Shown in pieces: positions 8,132-17,490 of a stretch of 64,000 nt of DNA. The position numbers were made by a program, and so were the translations under genes. Source of the stretch: an uncultured Flavobacteriaceae bacterium (lineage in GTDB: Bacteria; Bacteroidota; Bacteroidia; Flavobacteriales; Flavobacteriaceae); NCBI GenBank assembly GCA_947488435.1, contig CANKZG010000001.1:248001-312000 (forward strand), written 5' to 3'. Within the stretch, counting starts at the first letter, position 1; each line of letters starts with the position of its first letter. Below the pieces are notes generated by a model that worked only from the letters and a program-made list of their open reading frames with translations, had not been told where the DNA came from and ran no database searches.

Positions 8132-10291
8132 ATGGAAACTGTACATCAAAAACATTATCGGGTATGCAACTTATGTGAAGCAATGTGCGGGCTCGAAATT
8201 ACCCACGATGGTAAAAAGGTAATTTCAGTAAAAGGTGATCAAAATGATCCATTGAGCAAAGGTAGTATATGTCCCAAAGGTGCCTTAATTCATAAATTAC
8301 ATGAGGATCTCAATAGACTTAAAAAGCCTTTGCAAAAAAAAGAAGATGGCTCCTGGGAGGAAATATCATGGAAATTAGCTTTAGATACTGTTGGGGAAAA
8401 GATTAATGCAATACGTAAAAAATACGGAGATGATTCGGTAGGTTTTTATTTGGGAAATCCTACTGTTCATAATTTTGGAATGATGATGATGACTGGGGAA
8501 TTGAAACGAATTTTACGAACTAAAAATTCCTTTTCACCCACTTCTATGGATCAGTTACCTCATCATTTTATGGGGTACTATATGTATGGACATTCTCTAA
8601 ATATTCCTATTCCTGATATTGATCGTACCGAATATATGGTAATTTTTGGTGCCAATCCCGTAGCCTCAAATGGAAGTTTAATGTCTGCGCCAGGCGTGCA
8701 CATGCGATTACTGGATATTCAAAAAAGAGGAGGCAAAGTTATCTTGTTAGATCCAAGAAAGAATGAAACAGGAAATGTAGCGGATGAGCATTATTTTATT
8801 AAACCTAATACAGATCTTTATTTCCTGTTGGGAATGCTTCATATCATTCAAAAAAATAATTGGATATCTCTAGGTCATTTAGAAGATCATATACATGGTT
8901 TAGAGCAATTAAAAAATATTGCCGCCCCATATTCGCCTAAAATAGTAGCCAAAATTACTGGGGTCGAGGAGAAAGTTTTACAACAAATCACTAAGGATTA
9001 TGTTTCCAATAAAAGAGCCGTTCTCTACGGCAGAATGGGAATGTCTACACAAGAACACGGAGGTTTGTGCCATTGGATTTCAGGAGTAATTAATATACTT
9101 ACAGAACATATGGATAAACCTGGGTGCGCCATGTTTACTACTCCTGCTTTTGATGTAAAAAGAACCTCAAAATTTAAAAAAGCACATGGAAGGTGGCACA
9201 GTAGGGTTCACGGTCTTCCAGAGTTTGAAGGAGAGTTACCAGTATCGATAATGGCAGCCGAAATGCTAACCCCTGGAAAGGGTCAAATTAGAGCTTTGAT
9301 AAGCTATGCGGGAAATCCCGCACTATCAACCCCGAATGCCAAACGCCTGGAAGAAGCACTTCCAAAACTTGATTTTATGGTTGCTATAGATATCTTTTTG
9401 AATGAAACTACACGGCATGCCGATATTATTTTACCTCCCCCATCGCATTTAGAAATTGATCATTATGATCTTATTTTTAACTTGCTTTCAGTTCACAATA
9501 ATGTAAAATTTTCCCAAGCCTTATTTACTCCTCAAAAAGATCAGCTATACGATTGGCAAATCGCAAAAGAACTTGTAAAACGTTTTGCAAAGGTTTCTGC
9601 GAAAAAACCTTCCAAAATTTTTCAATGGTTAAATCCACGACAGTTATTAAACCTAGGACTTTTATTAGGTCCTTATGGCAAATGGAGCAGTCCTCGTCGA
9701 TGGTTTTCGGGTATAAGTCTTAAAAAAGTAATTCGTTCTAAACATGGTATTGGATTAGGAAATTTACAACCCCAAATTCCAGAGATACTAACGACTAGGA
9801 ACGGGAAAATTAATATTGCAGATCCCATATTCCTGAACGGTTTAGAAAACGTCACTAAGGGCTTGGATAAATATCCTTATACCCAACTAGCAAAAAACAA
9901 ATTCCTCTTGATAGGACGTCGACATTTACGCACTAATAACTCTTGGATGCATAATATTGAACGATTGAGCAAAGGCAGAAACAAGTGTACTGCCATCATG
10001 CATCCAGATGATGCTTCTCAATTAAATTTACAAAACGCACAAGATATTACGGTGAAATCTACAACAGGAGCTATTACTATTCCGGTTGAAATTACAAATA
10101 CGATCATGCGCGGAGTTTTAAGTATTCCACATGGTTTTGGGCATACTAAAAAAGGAGTACGTTTAGATATCGCCACTAAACCGGATAGAGCTGGAGTCTC
10201 AGTAAACGATATTACTGATCAAAATCGTTTGGATCCCTTAACTGGAAATGCTGCTTTTTCAGGACAGGTAGTTGAAATTATAGTAAATTAA
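8132..10291 (+). CDS. Bis-MGD molybdopterin oxidoreductase with N-terminal 4Fe-4S site
   Basis: A 719-residue member of the DMSO reductase / formate dehydrogenase superfamily. Cys12, Cys15, Cys19 and Cys47 form the C-x2-C-x3-C-x27-C ligand set for one 4Fe-4S cluster. Later segments FGANPVASNGSL, ILLDPRKNET and the C-terminal molydopterin dinucleotide-binding region (from ~residue 595) are typical. No Tat signal is visible, so the enzyme is probably cytoplasmic. At the position that usually supplies the Mo ligand (SPTSMDQLPHH, ~135-145) there is no Cys or Sec; Asp140 or Ser138 are candidates. No electron-transfer subunit gene is adjacent, so the substrate remains unknown. The next two genes follow with 22 and 2 bases between them. 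Confidence 0.88.
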   Translation: METVHQKHYRVCNLCEAMCGLEITHDGKKVISVKGDQNDPLSKGSICPKGALIHKLHEDLNRLKKPLQKKEDGSWEEISWKLALDTVGEKINAIRKKYGDDSVGFYLGNPTVHNFGMMMMTGELKRILRTKNSFSPTSMDQLPHHFMGYYMYGHSLNIPIPDIDRTEYMVIFGANPVASNGSLMSAPGVHMRLLDIQKRGGKVILLDPRKNETGNVADEHYFIKPNTDLYFLLGMLHIIQKNNWISLGHLEDHIHGLEQLKNIAAPYSPKIVAKITGVEEKVLQQITKDYVSNKRAVLYGRMGMSTQEHGGLCHWISGVINILTEHMDKPGCAMFTTPAFDVKRTSKFKKAHGRWHSRVHGLPEFEGELPVSIMAAEMLTPGKGQIRALISYAGNPALSTPNAKRLEEALPKLDFMVAIDIFLNETTRHADIILPPPSHLEIDHYDLIFNLLSVHNNVKFSQALFTPQKDQLYDWQIAKELVKRFAKVSAKKPSKIFQWLNPRQLLNLGLLLGPYGKWSSPRRWFSGISLKKVIRSKHGIGLGNLQPQIPEILTTRNGKINIADPIFLNGLENVTKGLDKYPYTQLAKNKFLLIGRRHLRTNNSWMHNIERLSKGRNKCTAIMHPDDASQLNLQNAQDITVKSTTGAITIPVEITNTIMRGVLSIPHGFGHTKKGVRLDIATKPDRAGVSVNDITDQNRLDPLTGNAAFSGQVVEIIVN

Positions 10292-10313
10292 AGCATTTAA
10301 ACCCTAAAAGACT

Positions 10314-11018
10314 ATGAACCAAATACAATGTCAGGTTACTAAATCGACGCAAGTACTGATTAGAGGAAGAAATTCAGAAGTAGATTTAAACAGCCCGATA
10401 TATGCCATCAATTGGTTCTCTACCAAAGTTGAATGGTTGTATCACCTTTATAATGTACTCGCATCTAAAAGCGTTATAAAAATTGGAGGTCGTGCTTTCT
10501 TTAAGGGGAAAATTACCCAGACCATTCTTGATGAAAAAAATACCACTCGTGAACTCCTATTGATTGTTCGCTATCCTGGAGCGCAACACTTTAAAACCTT
10601 AATTGAAAGCACTTATTTTAAGATCGTGAGTATACTGCGTATCGCATCAGTAAAGGACTTTTCCTTTGGATTTACATATAAAACAATCTCTAATCCAGCT
10701 AGTACATCAAAAGATAAGTTTTTCTATGCAGTACATCATTTTCAAGCCAGTAAAGTGGATACATCAATTTTTAATACAATTAATGACCTATCGGGGACTA
10801 CAGTCACTATTAAATACTCGGGGCTTATGGTCGCAGATCTTCTGAGTAAAAAGGAAGCCCATGCTCCACGTCAAGTTCCAAACATTATGGATGGTCTGGT
10901 CTTATATGAAGCTGAAAATGGAGATGATATCAACGCAATGTTTGCTTCCCAAGCGTATAAAACACTTATCGAAAACTTAGATTCGTCCTATATCGGATTT
11001 ATTAAAAGGACGCTTTAA
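10314..11018 (+). CDS. Protein of unknown function (possible DUF1330-like ferredoxin fold)
   Basis: A 234-residue soluble protein that I do not firmly recognise. The stretch LLLIVRYPGAQHFKTLIEST followed by a helix and FSFGFTYK resembles the strand-helix-strand pattern of DUF1330-type dimeric alpha-beta barrel proteins, and a similar pattern seems to recur in the C-terminal half (LVLYEAENGDDINAMFASQ...), so it may be two such units in tandem. It has no signal peptide or membrane segment. It lies between the molybdoenzyme and an SDR, 22 bases after the first and 2 bases before the second, which suggests one operon. Confidence 0.7.
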   Translation: MNQIQCQVTKSTQVLIRGRNSEVDLNSPIYAINWFSTKVEWLYHLYNVLASKSVIKIGGRAFFKGKITQTILDEKNTTRELLLIVRYPGAQHFKTLIESTYFKIVSILRIASVKDFSFGFTYKTISNPASTSKDKFFYAVHHFQASKVDTSIFNTINDLSGTTVTIKYSGLMVADLLSKKEAHAPRQVPNIMDGLVLYEAENGDDINAMFASQAYKTLIENLDSSYIGFIKRTL

Positions 11019-11020
11019 AC

Positions 11021-11866
11021 ATGTCCGTCTCAAAATATGTTCTCATAACCGGGGTGTCATCAGGAATCGGTAATGACATCACTGGTTATCTAATTGATAA
11101 CGGTTTTTATGTTTTTGGAAGTGTTCGCAAGGATAGTGATATGCATCGTTTGACGCAACAGTATCAGGAAAACTTTACTTGTTTAAAATTTGATGTTACC
11201 AATACGGAAGAAATTAAAACCGCTTTTAAAAGTGTTCATCAGCAACTAAAAGGCTCGCTACTATGCGGATTAATCAATAATGCTGGTTTGGCCATTGGCG
11301 GTCCCATGGAATTAATGGATGATACTAAGTTTCGTCGGCAAATGGAGGTAAATCTATTTGCCGTTCGTAATGTTACCAATATATTTTTACCACTTTTAAG
11401 AGGAAGTAAGTTGCAAAAAATAAGAGGTGGCAAAATAATTATGATGAGTAGTCTTTCTGGTATTTTCAATACACCATTTAATGGGGCTTATTGCATTTCT
11501 AAGCACGCTATGGAAAGTTTAGGAGAGACTTACAGACGTGAATTAATGCAGTACAACATAGACGTAGTATCCGTCCGACCTGGACCTATACAATCAAAAA
11601 TTTGGGAGAAAAACATTAACCAGTATGATGAGTTTTCAGGTACCGAATATGGTCAGCTTATGGGCAAGGCAAATAAGATCATGGAAAAAGCAGAAAAAGA
11701 TGCTTTACCCGCTCGAGAAATTTCAAAGTTGATTTACAAAATATTGACAAGACGCACCAAATTAAGTTTTGTGGTTCATAAAAATAGGATGCTTACAATC
11801 TTATTTATAAAATATATGCCCGCGCGATGGGTAGATCGTATTTTTTACAAACAACTATTTAAATAA
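11021..11866 (+). CDS. Short-chain dehydrogenase/reductase (SDR)
   Basis: A 281-residue classical SDR. The cofactor loop TGVSSGIG is at residues 10-17, NNAG at 86-89, and the catalytic Ser143/144, Tyr157 and Lys161 are in MMSSLSGIF and YCISK. The SVRKD pattern after the second strand suggests NADP(H). The C-terminal part with a basic segment (RTKLSFVVHKNRML) and hydrophobic residues resembles membrane-associated lipid- or retinol-type SDRs, but the substrate cannot be read from sequence. It is the last gene of the run that begins with the 6-TM protein. Confidence 0.88.
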   Translation: MSVSKYVLITGVSSGIGNDITGYLIDNGFYVFGSVRKDSDMHRLTQQYQENFTCLKFDVTNTEEIKTAFKSVHQQLKGSLLCGLINNAGLAIGGPMELMDDTKFRRQMEVNLFAVRNVTNIFLPLLRGSKLQKIRGGKIIMMSSLSGIFNTPFNGAYCISKHAMESLGETYRRELMQYNIDVVSVRPGPIQSKIWEKNINQYDEFSGTEYGQLMGKANKIMEKAEKDALPAREISKLIYKILTRRTKLSFVVHKNRMLTILFIKYMPARWVDRIFYKQLFK

Positions 11867-12015
11867 AGGAATCGATTTGCAAAGATTTTGTTTTTCATCT
11901 ATAAGCTTCTTTTCAAATGCTGAAACACAATCCGATAATGACGAACCTTTATAGGGTTTCCTGAGTCAACTTGTTTCTTTTTAAAACGTTATTAACCTTA
12001 GTATCTTTCGAGAAA

Positions 12016-13590
12016 TTAAGAACTACAAGAAAGCATAGAACAACCAACCTTGTGTCTTGCCCATTCCGGTCTTTTGGCAAACCATTTCTCATTTTCTATC
12101 TGCTCGTCATAAGGTTTTTTTAAAACTTCATGTATGTCTTGTAACAGTTGATAGTCCCCTTCATCAGCTGCATCAATTACAAGTTGCGCCATATAATTAC
12201 GAAGTACATACTTCGGGTTCACCTTATGCATTTGCAATACACGTTCTTTGGAGCTTTGATCTTCAATCGCTAATCTTTCAGTATAGGTAGTAAACCAGTT
12301 TTTCCATGCGGTTAAGACATCCTCTTTCACTGTTTCAAATGCATAAAATGCCTCTTCCAGAGGCTTTAGAAAACTAGCATCATCAGTTATTGTTGTGGTA
12401 GCAGTTATTTTTCCTAAATTCCTAAAGAAAATCGTCATATCCGTTTCCGTAAGGCGTAAGTTTTCTTCCAAGTTATCAATAAGTCTCGCATCGGTATCTA
12501 GAGTTTTTTGCAATCCTAATTTGCTCCGCATCATGGCAAGGTACTTTTCTTCATATATACCATTATACGTAGCTAAAATAGCTTCTAAAGGTTTCGCTTC
12601 AGCTATCAAAGGAAAAAGTGCATTTGCCAATTGCAGTAGATTCCATAAACCGATTTGAGCCTGATTCCCATAGCGATAGCGTTTAAATTGCCGATCTGTA
12701 GTATTTGGCGTCCATCCCGGATCATACCCCTCTAACCAACCATAAGGACCATAATCTATGGTAAGTCCATGTATCGACATATTATCCGTATTCATTACAC
12801 CGTGCACAAAACCTACACGTTGCCAATGTACAAGCATTGTAATTGTATTTTGAAGCACGGTGGTAAAAAAATCTAAGTACCCTGTTTTACTACCGGCCTT
12901 AATATGAGGGTAGTATTCGTTTATGGTATAATCGGTAAGTTTTCTAAGCGTTTCATGATCTTGCCGGCTAGCTAGGATTTCGAAATTTCCAAAACGAATA
13001 AAACTAGGTGCCACTCTACAAACGATTGCCCCTTTTTCATGGGCGGCATTTCCATCATATAAAACATCTCTAAGCACTTCGTCTCCAGATAAGCTTAGTG
13101 ATAGCGAACGTGTTGTTGGGACCCCCAGATGGAACATAGCTTCACTACAGAGATGTTCTCGAATAGACGAACGCAATACCGCCAAACCATCTGCAGATCG
13201 GGAATAAGGTGTTTCTCCAGCTCCTTTTAATTGCAACGCCCAACGCCGATTATTATGTACAACTTCCATCAGATTAATAGCTCTCCCATCGCCCAACTGT
13301 CCAGCCCAATGGCCAAACTGATGTCCTCCATAACACATGGCATACGGTTGAGTATTAGCTTGTATTTGATTTCCAGAAACAAAATCCAAAAAACTTTTGG
13401 TTTGAGTATCTGTTTCTGTAAGTCCTAAATTCATAGCCATTTCATTAACAGCATGTATAAGTTTGGGAGCTTTCGGTTTCTTAGGTGTCACATAAGAAAA
13501 ACAGGATTTAAATACCTGTCTTCTGCTATTTTCCATAATCGGATCAGCAGGTAATTTTACACGAAAGGTATCGGCAATATTTAATTTCAT
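12016..13590 (-). CDS. selO: SelO-type protein adenylyltransferase (YdiU family)
   Basis: A 524-residue SelO/YdiU pseudokinase-fold enzyme, which in studied members transfers AMP from ATP to protein Ser, Thr or Tyr residues. Family motifs include CYGGHQFGHWAGQLGDGRAI near residue 85, LQLKGAGETPYSRSADG near 120, IREHLCSEAMFHLGVPTTRS near 145 and FVHGVMNTDNMSIHGLTIDY near 265 (catalytic loop and metal-binding Asp). The protein ends CSS, with Cys522 (codon TGT, not TGA) where animal SelO has selenocysteine. Cys517 is a further nearby thiol. It is monocistronic, with a 10-bp inverted repeat and a -7-like box upstream. Confidence 0.95.
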   Translation of the reverse strand: MKLNIADTFRVKLPADPIMENSRRQVFKSCFSYVTPKKPKAPKLIHAVNEMAMNLGLTETDTQTKSFLDFVSGNQIQANTQPYAMCYGGHQFGHWAGQLGDGRAINLMEVVHNNRRWALQLKGAGETPYSRSADGLAVLRSSIREHLCSEAMFHLGVPTTRSLSLSLSGDEVLRDVLYDGNAAHEKGAIVCRVAPSFIRFGNFEILASRQDHETLRKLTDYTINEYYPHIKAGSKTGYLDFFTTVLQNTITMLVHWQRVGFVHGVMNTDNMSIHGLTIDYGPYGWLEGYDPGWTPNTTDRQFKRYRYGNQAQIGLWNLLQLANALFPLIAEAKPLEAILATYNGIYEEKYLAMMRSKLGLQKTLDTDARLIDNLEENLRLTETDMTIFFRNLGKITATTTITDDASFLKPLEEAFYAFETVKEDVLTAWKNWFTTYTERLAIEDQSSKERVLQMHKVNPKYVLRNYMAQLVIDAADEGDYQLLQDIHEVLKKPYDEQIENEKWFAKRPEWARHKVGCSMLSCSS

Positions 13591-13602
13591 AGCAATTTAC
13601 TT

Positions 13603-13664
13603 ATACCAATATACTATTTGGTTTTCTTTACTTCAAAGATAAGCAGATAGTGCCATATTGGTAT
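13603..13664. repeat. 10-bp perfect inverted repeat flanking the selO promoter region
   Basis: ATACCAATAT (13603-13612) and ATATTGGTAT (13655-13664) are perfect inverted arms 42 bases apart. Between them is CAAAGATA (13634-13641), which on the minus strand is TATCTTTG, a full match to the -7 element TAnnTTTG, about 45 bases before the selO start. A regulator binding both arms would bracket the promoter. No -33 TTG is found at the usual spacing. Confidence 0.4.
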
Positions 13665-13708
13665 TCTTAGCCACGGCAAGGTCACGTTTTTATTTTACGC
13701 TCTGAAGA

Positions 13709-16700
13709 TTAAAAGGTAAAACCAAGAACAAAGACAATTCTTCCTCCATCTCCATCTCCAAAATCTCCAGAACCGCCACCCGTAAAATAACCTACATTTG
13801 CAGTTAAAAAGCCTAGGCCGTTCACCCAAAACGACCCTCCGGGGCTATTATGCCATTTGCTAGAAGTATCATCTGCAATCCAAACTCTACCATAATCAAA
13901 GCTGCCTGTAAACCCATAACGTAGCGGAATTATACTGGTTTTAATTTTTCCAAGAGCAAAACGAAGGTCAATATTTTGATAAGCCGCATATTTGCCAACA
14001 AAACGTTCGTTCCTAAAGCCTCTTAAACTTTTGTTTCCTCCTAAATCGGCTCCATGATAAAATTCAAAATCATCCCCAAGAATGGCTTCACCTCCTATTT
14101 TCGAGGCCAAAACTATTGACCCGCGACTATTTAATTTATGATCGATACTTAAAACGGATTCAACATATCCAAAACTATTGTCAGCGTTGCTATTATCAAT
14201 ATTCGCTTTGTAACCAGCGGTCACGGAAAAATCAAATCCAAGCGTAGGAAATGATGGGTTATCCTTATTTACAAACTCGTATGTGATCTCTGCACCACCA
14301 TAAGTTTGCCTTTCAAAAATTGTACTATTCGTGGGAAGCGAACCTACAAAACGATCCGACGTATTTTCAACATCAAAGGATTCTAACAGGGGACTAAAGT
14401 GAAAAGATCCTCCTGCTCTGCCTCTATAAATTAATGAAATCGCAGCATTCCATTGTCGAATTCGAGTTCTATTGAAGTTCAATTCCAAATCATTATCAAA
14501 ATTTAAAGTCTCATTTCCAAATCCAAAAAAGTTTCGTGCAAAACTTGGACTTGTATATCTCGTTTCTAAGGCAAAATTCCAATTGTGAAAAATATTAGAG
14601 AATTCTCCTCGGTAGGAAAGATCAAAACCTTCCGTAGCTGTATAGTAGGAAGCTCCAAAAGTGTGTTTCTGTGTAAATGGATTGGCTTGAATACCATAGA
14701 AGGTAAAAATATCAACAGCTCCCACCCGTAACCCGTCATCTGGGTTACCAGCTATGATAGGTAATAACTGGTTCGCCGAATGCTTTACTTTTTTGTGATC
14801 ATAATTGTTTACCTCATAGTCGTCGACCAACCACTTTTTAGATTTTTTATTTATAATAGTATTTTGTTTACTGGCATAATCATACAATTTCACCTTTTTT
14901 GTGTTCTTAAAATTGTAGGTGTCATTTTTCTTCCCCCCTAAAACTCTAATTTTAATAAGGTGATCTCCTTCTCCAGATACATTAAACACGTCTTTCCCAT
15001 CTAAACCGTAAATCCAAATTTCTTTGGTAATATCTTGATTAAACGTTCTATTAAAAATTCCAAAATCTTTTCGATGAATATCTATAGTGGTTTTTCCATT
15101 TTTATGACGTGTTATTTCAAACTTATCATTTTTCTGTGTTCCTACAATTACTTCAAATCTATTGAGATACTCAAAGTACTGTCGGGCAATGGAAACGATG
15201 TTTGATCTTCTTCCTTTAAGTTTTGTTTTAATATCCTCAATAATGGTTCCCTTAATTTCCTGAGGAATATCATAAAAGGCTGCTTCGATATCTTCATCAG
15301 TTAAATTCTCTTGCAAATGTTTTGCCTGCTTTTCCCATTCACTCCAATCTGAACTCGTTATAAAATTTATATCTATATGGTAGGGGGATAAAGCAAACCA
15401 TTTGGGACTTCTCAACTCTTCGTCAAAACTTTGCATTTTTCGCAAAGCTGGAATTGCTCTGGTAAGGAAAGAGATCAAAAAGCCATCATATTTAGAAAAA
15501 GCCTGATCTCTATCTCTAGGGATAGGCCGATTAATTTCTGTGCCATCTTCCTGCTCAAAAACTGCCCAACGCCATTGATCTTCATGACGATCCCAATCCC
15601 CTACTAGCATATCAAAAAGTCTCGCGCGAATATAGGCAGGTTCGTCAATGGAGGATTTTCCCGTTTTATGAATTTTCTGTAAAACTTCGGCAGTACTCAA
15701 TATTTTTTTCGGACTTCCAAAACTTACGAGATCTGTTTGGGTACTTCCCACATGTTCCTCTATCATATAAAGTTCATCTCCAAACTCATCATTAAAAGCT
15801 CCTAACCTTTCTTGTTTGGGAATATAATACAAGGTAGGATTGGTATGAAAAACACCAACCGCTTCAGAAAGTGTTCCCATCACAAAAGGAGTATACGGAT
15901 TTGACGTAGTGTAAAAATCCAAAAGAAATTTATCAACTGCGGTACCATCCAATGCACTACCAATGTAAGTGTCCTGAAAAGCGTTGGCCTGAAGAAATTT
16001 GGTAGTACTCTTTTTAAGAGCTCGCATTACGTATTGTTTGCCATCTTTATCTTCAACTCTTAAGGATTTTGACTGTTGCCCACCTCCTTTTTTCAATGGA
16101 GTAAGACCTCCAAGCAAGGTATCTAAAAATACAACTGGGGCCTTTATCTCTTTCCCGTAAAACTGCCGGTAATGTTTTCCCCATAAACTATTATAAGTGC
16201 CGCTTTTTGCAGTTTCCTCCTTTGTATAAATAGAGGCATTTTTTATTTTTCCATATGCTGATTTTGGTTTAAAATCATATGATATTTCAGCTGCTTGCGG
16301 CGCTTCGATAACCGTAGTAGAAAACAAACTTTCGGTTGCACCTATAAAATTAGCCCGAACCTCGCCATTTGTATATATGTCTAACCGTGCATAACCCAAT
16401 TCCGCGGCTGTAAAATCCCCATCTTTAGCATCATTTACACTTTGAGTTTTGCCCGTTGCTCCACTTATAATTTGCGCAACCCCGCTTGGGTTCAGGTATT
16501 GCAGGTTTTTATCATGACTAGAAACAAAAATTACATTATTCATTAGCCTTGCGGAGGTCGTTAACCTCTTGTGTAAACTACGATATTGCTTACTTCTGAA
16601 ATCTTGACTTGAAAACCCAGCTGTATTTCCAAACAACCCTTGCTTAGTCTTGGTATATACTGGGTGATGAATAGCTACAATTTTAATTTTGTCTTGCGCT

Positions 16701-17260
16701 TTTTTTAAAATATCCTCAAATTCTAAAAAGAAAAGTGTTCTATTTTTAATATCACAATCTTCATTGATATACGGATAGTCATCCCAATTCTCTAAAAACC
16801 ACTGCGAATCTACGGTTATTAATACCACATTATCATTTAAATTTCTCTTTTTAATGGGACAAGAGTCATCTGGATAAAATTTCGCATCACTATTTTTTTT
16901 AATATATTTTTCGAGTTTCCGAACACCTTTGTGGTCTTTTTCTTCCCATTCGTTAGGTCCAGGCACAAAAATACTCTTCCCTTTAAAACCTTGTATTATA
17001 TTTAGTTGTTCTTTTAAGGAAGGTTCCGTTGCAGGATTAGCAAAACCACCTTTGGCCATTGCATTACCTAAAAGTAATAAAGTGGATTCATTTCCTACTT
17101 GCGCGTCTTTGGTGATTTGTTTTAAAACATTTTGGTTAACTGCACTTCCCGTATTTCCAGTTACGAAGATTGACATTTCAATTTCTTGTCCGAATCCAAG
17201 AAACGTAAAAAGTCCAAAGATTAATAAAAATCCAAATTTAAAATTGGTAGTTATTTTCAT
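13709..17260 (-). CDS. Exported phosphoesterase-like / kinase-like / Omp85 barrel fusion; phosphoesterase site degenerate
   Basis: A 1183-residue outer-membrane protein. Residues 1-24 form a signal peptide (FLGFG before QEIE). Residues ~30-310 align with calcineurin-like phosphoesterases, but most metal ligands are gone when compared with the paralogue at 57788: GDAG is GNTG (35-38), GDN is GNA (65-67), GNHDW is GPNEW (101-105) and GHEH is SHDK (248-251); only HHP (198-200) stays. Residues ~370-650 form a second conserved block with a Gly-rich segment (384-393), YVMRALKK (410-417), GDWDRHEDQW (554-563) and DRDQAF (583-588). From ~850 to the end there is a beta-barrel with the Omp85 loop motif SLRGF (1078-1082) and a terminal Phe. 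No POTRA domains are seen. Function is unknown; the active-site loss suggests a structural or binding role for the N-domain. Confidence 0.85.
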   Translation of the reverse strand: MKITTNFKFGFLLIFGLFTFLGFGQEIEMSIFVTGNTGSAVNQNVLKQITKDAQVGNESTLLLLGNAMAKGGFANPATEPSLKEQLNIIQGFKGKSIFVPGPNEWEEKDHKGVRKLEKYIKKNSDAKFYPDDSCPIKKRNLNDNVVLITVDSQWFLENWDDYPYINEDCDIKNRTLFFLEFEDILKKAQDKIKIVAIHHPVYTKTKQGLFGNTAGFSSQDFRSKQYRSLHKRLTTSARLMNNVIFVSSHDKNLQYLNPSGVAQIISGATGKTQSVNDAKDGDFTAAELGYARLDIYTNGEVRANFIGATESLFSTTVIEAPQAAEISYDFKPKSAYGKIKNASIYTKEETAKSGTYNSLWGKHYRQFYGKEIKAPVVFLDTLLGGLTPLKKGGGQQSKSLRVEDKDGKQYVMRALKKSTTKFLQANAFQDTYIGSALDGTAVDKFLLDFYTTSNPYTPFVMGTLSEAVGVFHTNPTLYYIPKQERLGAFNDEFGDELYMIEEHVGSTQTDLVSFGSPKKILSTAEVLQKIHKTGKSSIDEPAYIRARLFDMLVGDWDRHEDQWRWAVFEQEDGTEINRPIPRDRDQAFSKYDGFLISFLTRAIPALRKMQSFDEELRSPKWFALSPYHIDINFITSSDWSEWEKQAKHLQENLTDEDIEAAFYDIPQEIKGTIIEDIKTKLKGRRSNIVSIARQYFEYLNRFEVIVGTQKNDKFEITRHKNGKTTIDIHRKDFGIFNRTFNQDITKEIWIYGLDGKDVFNVSGEGDHLIKIRVLGGKKNDTYNFKNTKKVKLYDYASKQNTIINKKSKKWLVDDYEVNNYDHKKVKHSANQLLPIIAGNPDDGLRVGAVDIFTFYGIQANPFTQKHTFGASYYTATEGFDLSYRGEFSNIFHNWNFALETRYTSPSFARNFFGFGNETLNFDNDLELNFNRTRIRQWNAAISLIYRGRAGGSFHFSPLLESFDVENTSDRFVGSLPTNSTIFERQTYGGAEITYEFVNKDNPSFPTLGFDFSVTAGYKANIDNSNADNSFGYVESVLSIDHKLNSRGSIVLASKIGGEAILGDDFEFYHGADLGGNKSLRGFRNERFVGKYAAYQNIDLRFALGKIKTSIIPLRYGFTGSFDYGRVWIADDTSSKWHNSPGGSFWVNGLGFLTANVGYFTGGGSGDFGDGDGGRIVFVLGFTF

Positions 17261-17403
17261 GGTGTTAGGTGTTTACAAAAAAGTTCTATGCTATTTTTCT
17301 AATTCGAATAGACATTATTTTATACCGAAATGCGCCCTTACTTATAGGGGTGCATGAAATAGAAATTTGCAGTCTTATTAAAAACTCCAACCTAGCTAAT
17401 AAT

Positions 17404-17431
17404 CAAAGGTAAAAGTATTAACGCTAACCAA
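17404..17431 (-). promoter_or_regulatory. Candidate promoter for the phosphoesterase-like/Omp85 fusion
   Basis: On the minus strand TTG (17431-17429) is followed after 17 bases by TACCTTTG (17411-17404), a full match to the Bacteroidota -33/-7 pattern TTG-N17-23-TAnnTTTG. Transcription would start near 17397, giving a leader of about 135 bases. Confidence 0.45.
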
Positions 17432-17490
17432 AAGATGTAAAATCTGCTAAAGTTACTTTATGCGACAGAATAATTAAAAATTTAATTATT

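Noticed and set aside
12016-12030. Possible selenocysteine codon at the SelO C-terminus
   Set aside because: The residue in the family's selenocysteine position is encoded by TGT (Cys) and the stop is TAA; no TGA or SECIS-like element is seen.
16929-17357. 142-codon open frame on the plus strand
   Set aside because: It is antisense to the N-terminal part of the phosphoesterase-like/Omp85 gene and encodes no recognisable protein; composition is that of a reverse-complement shadow.
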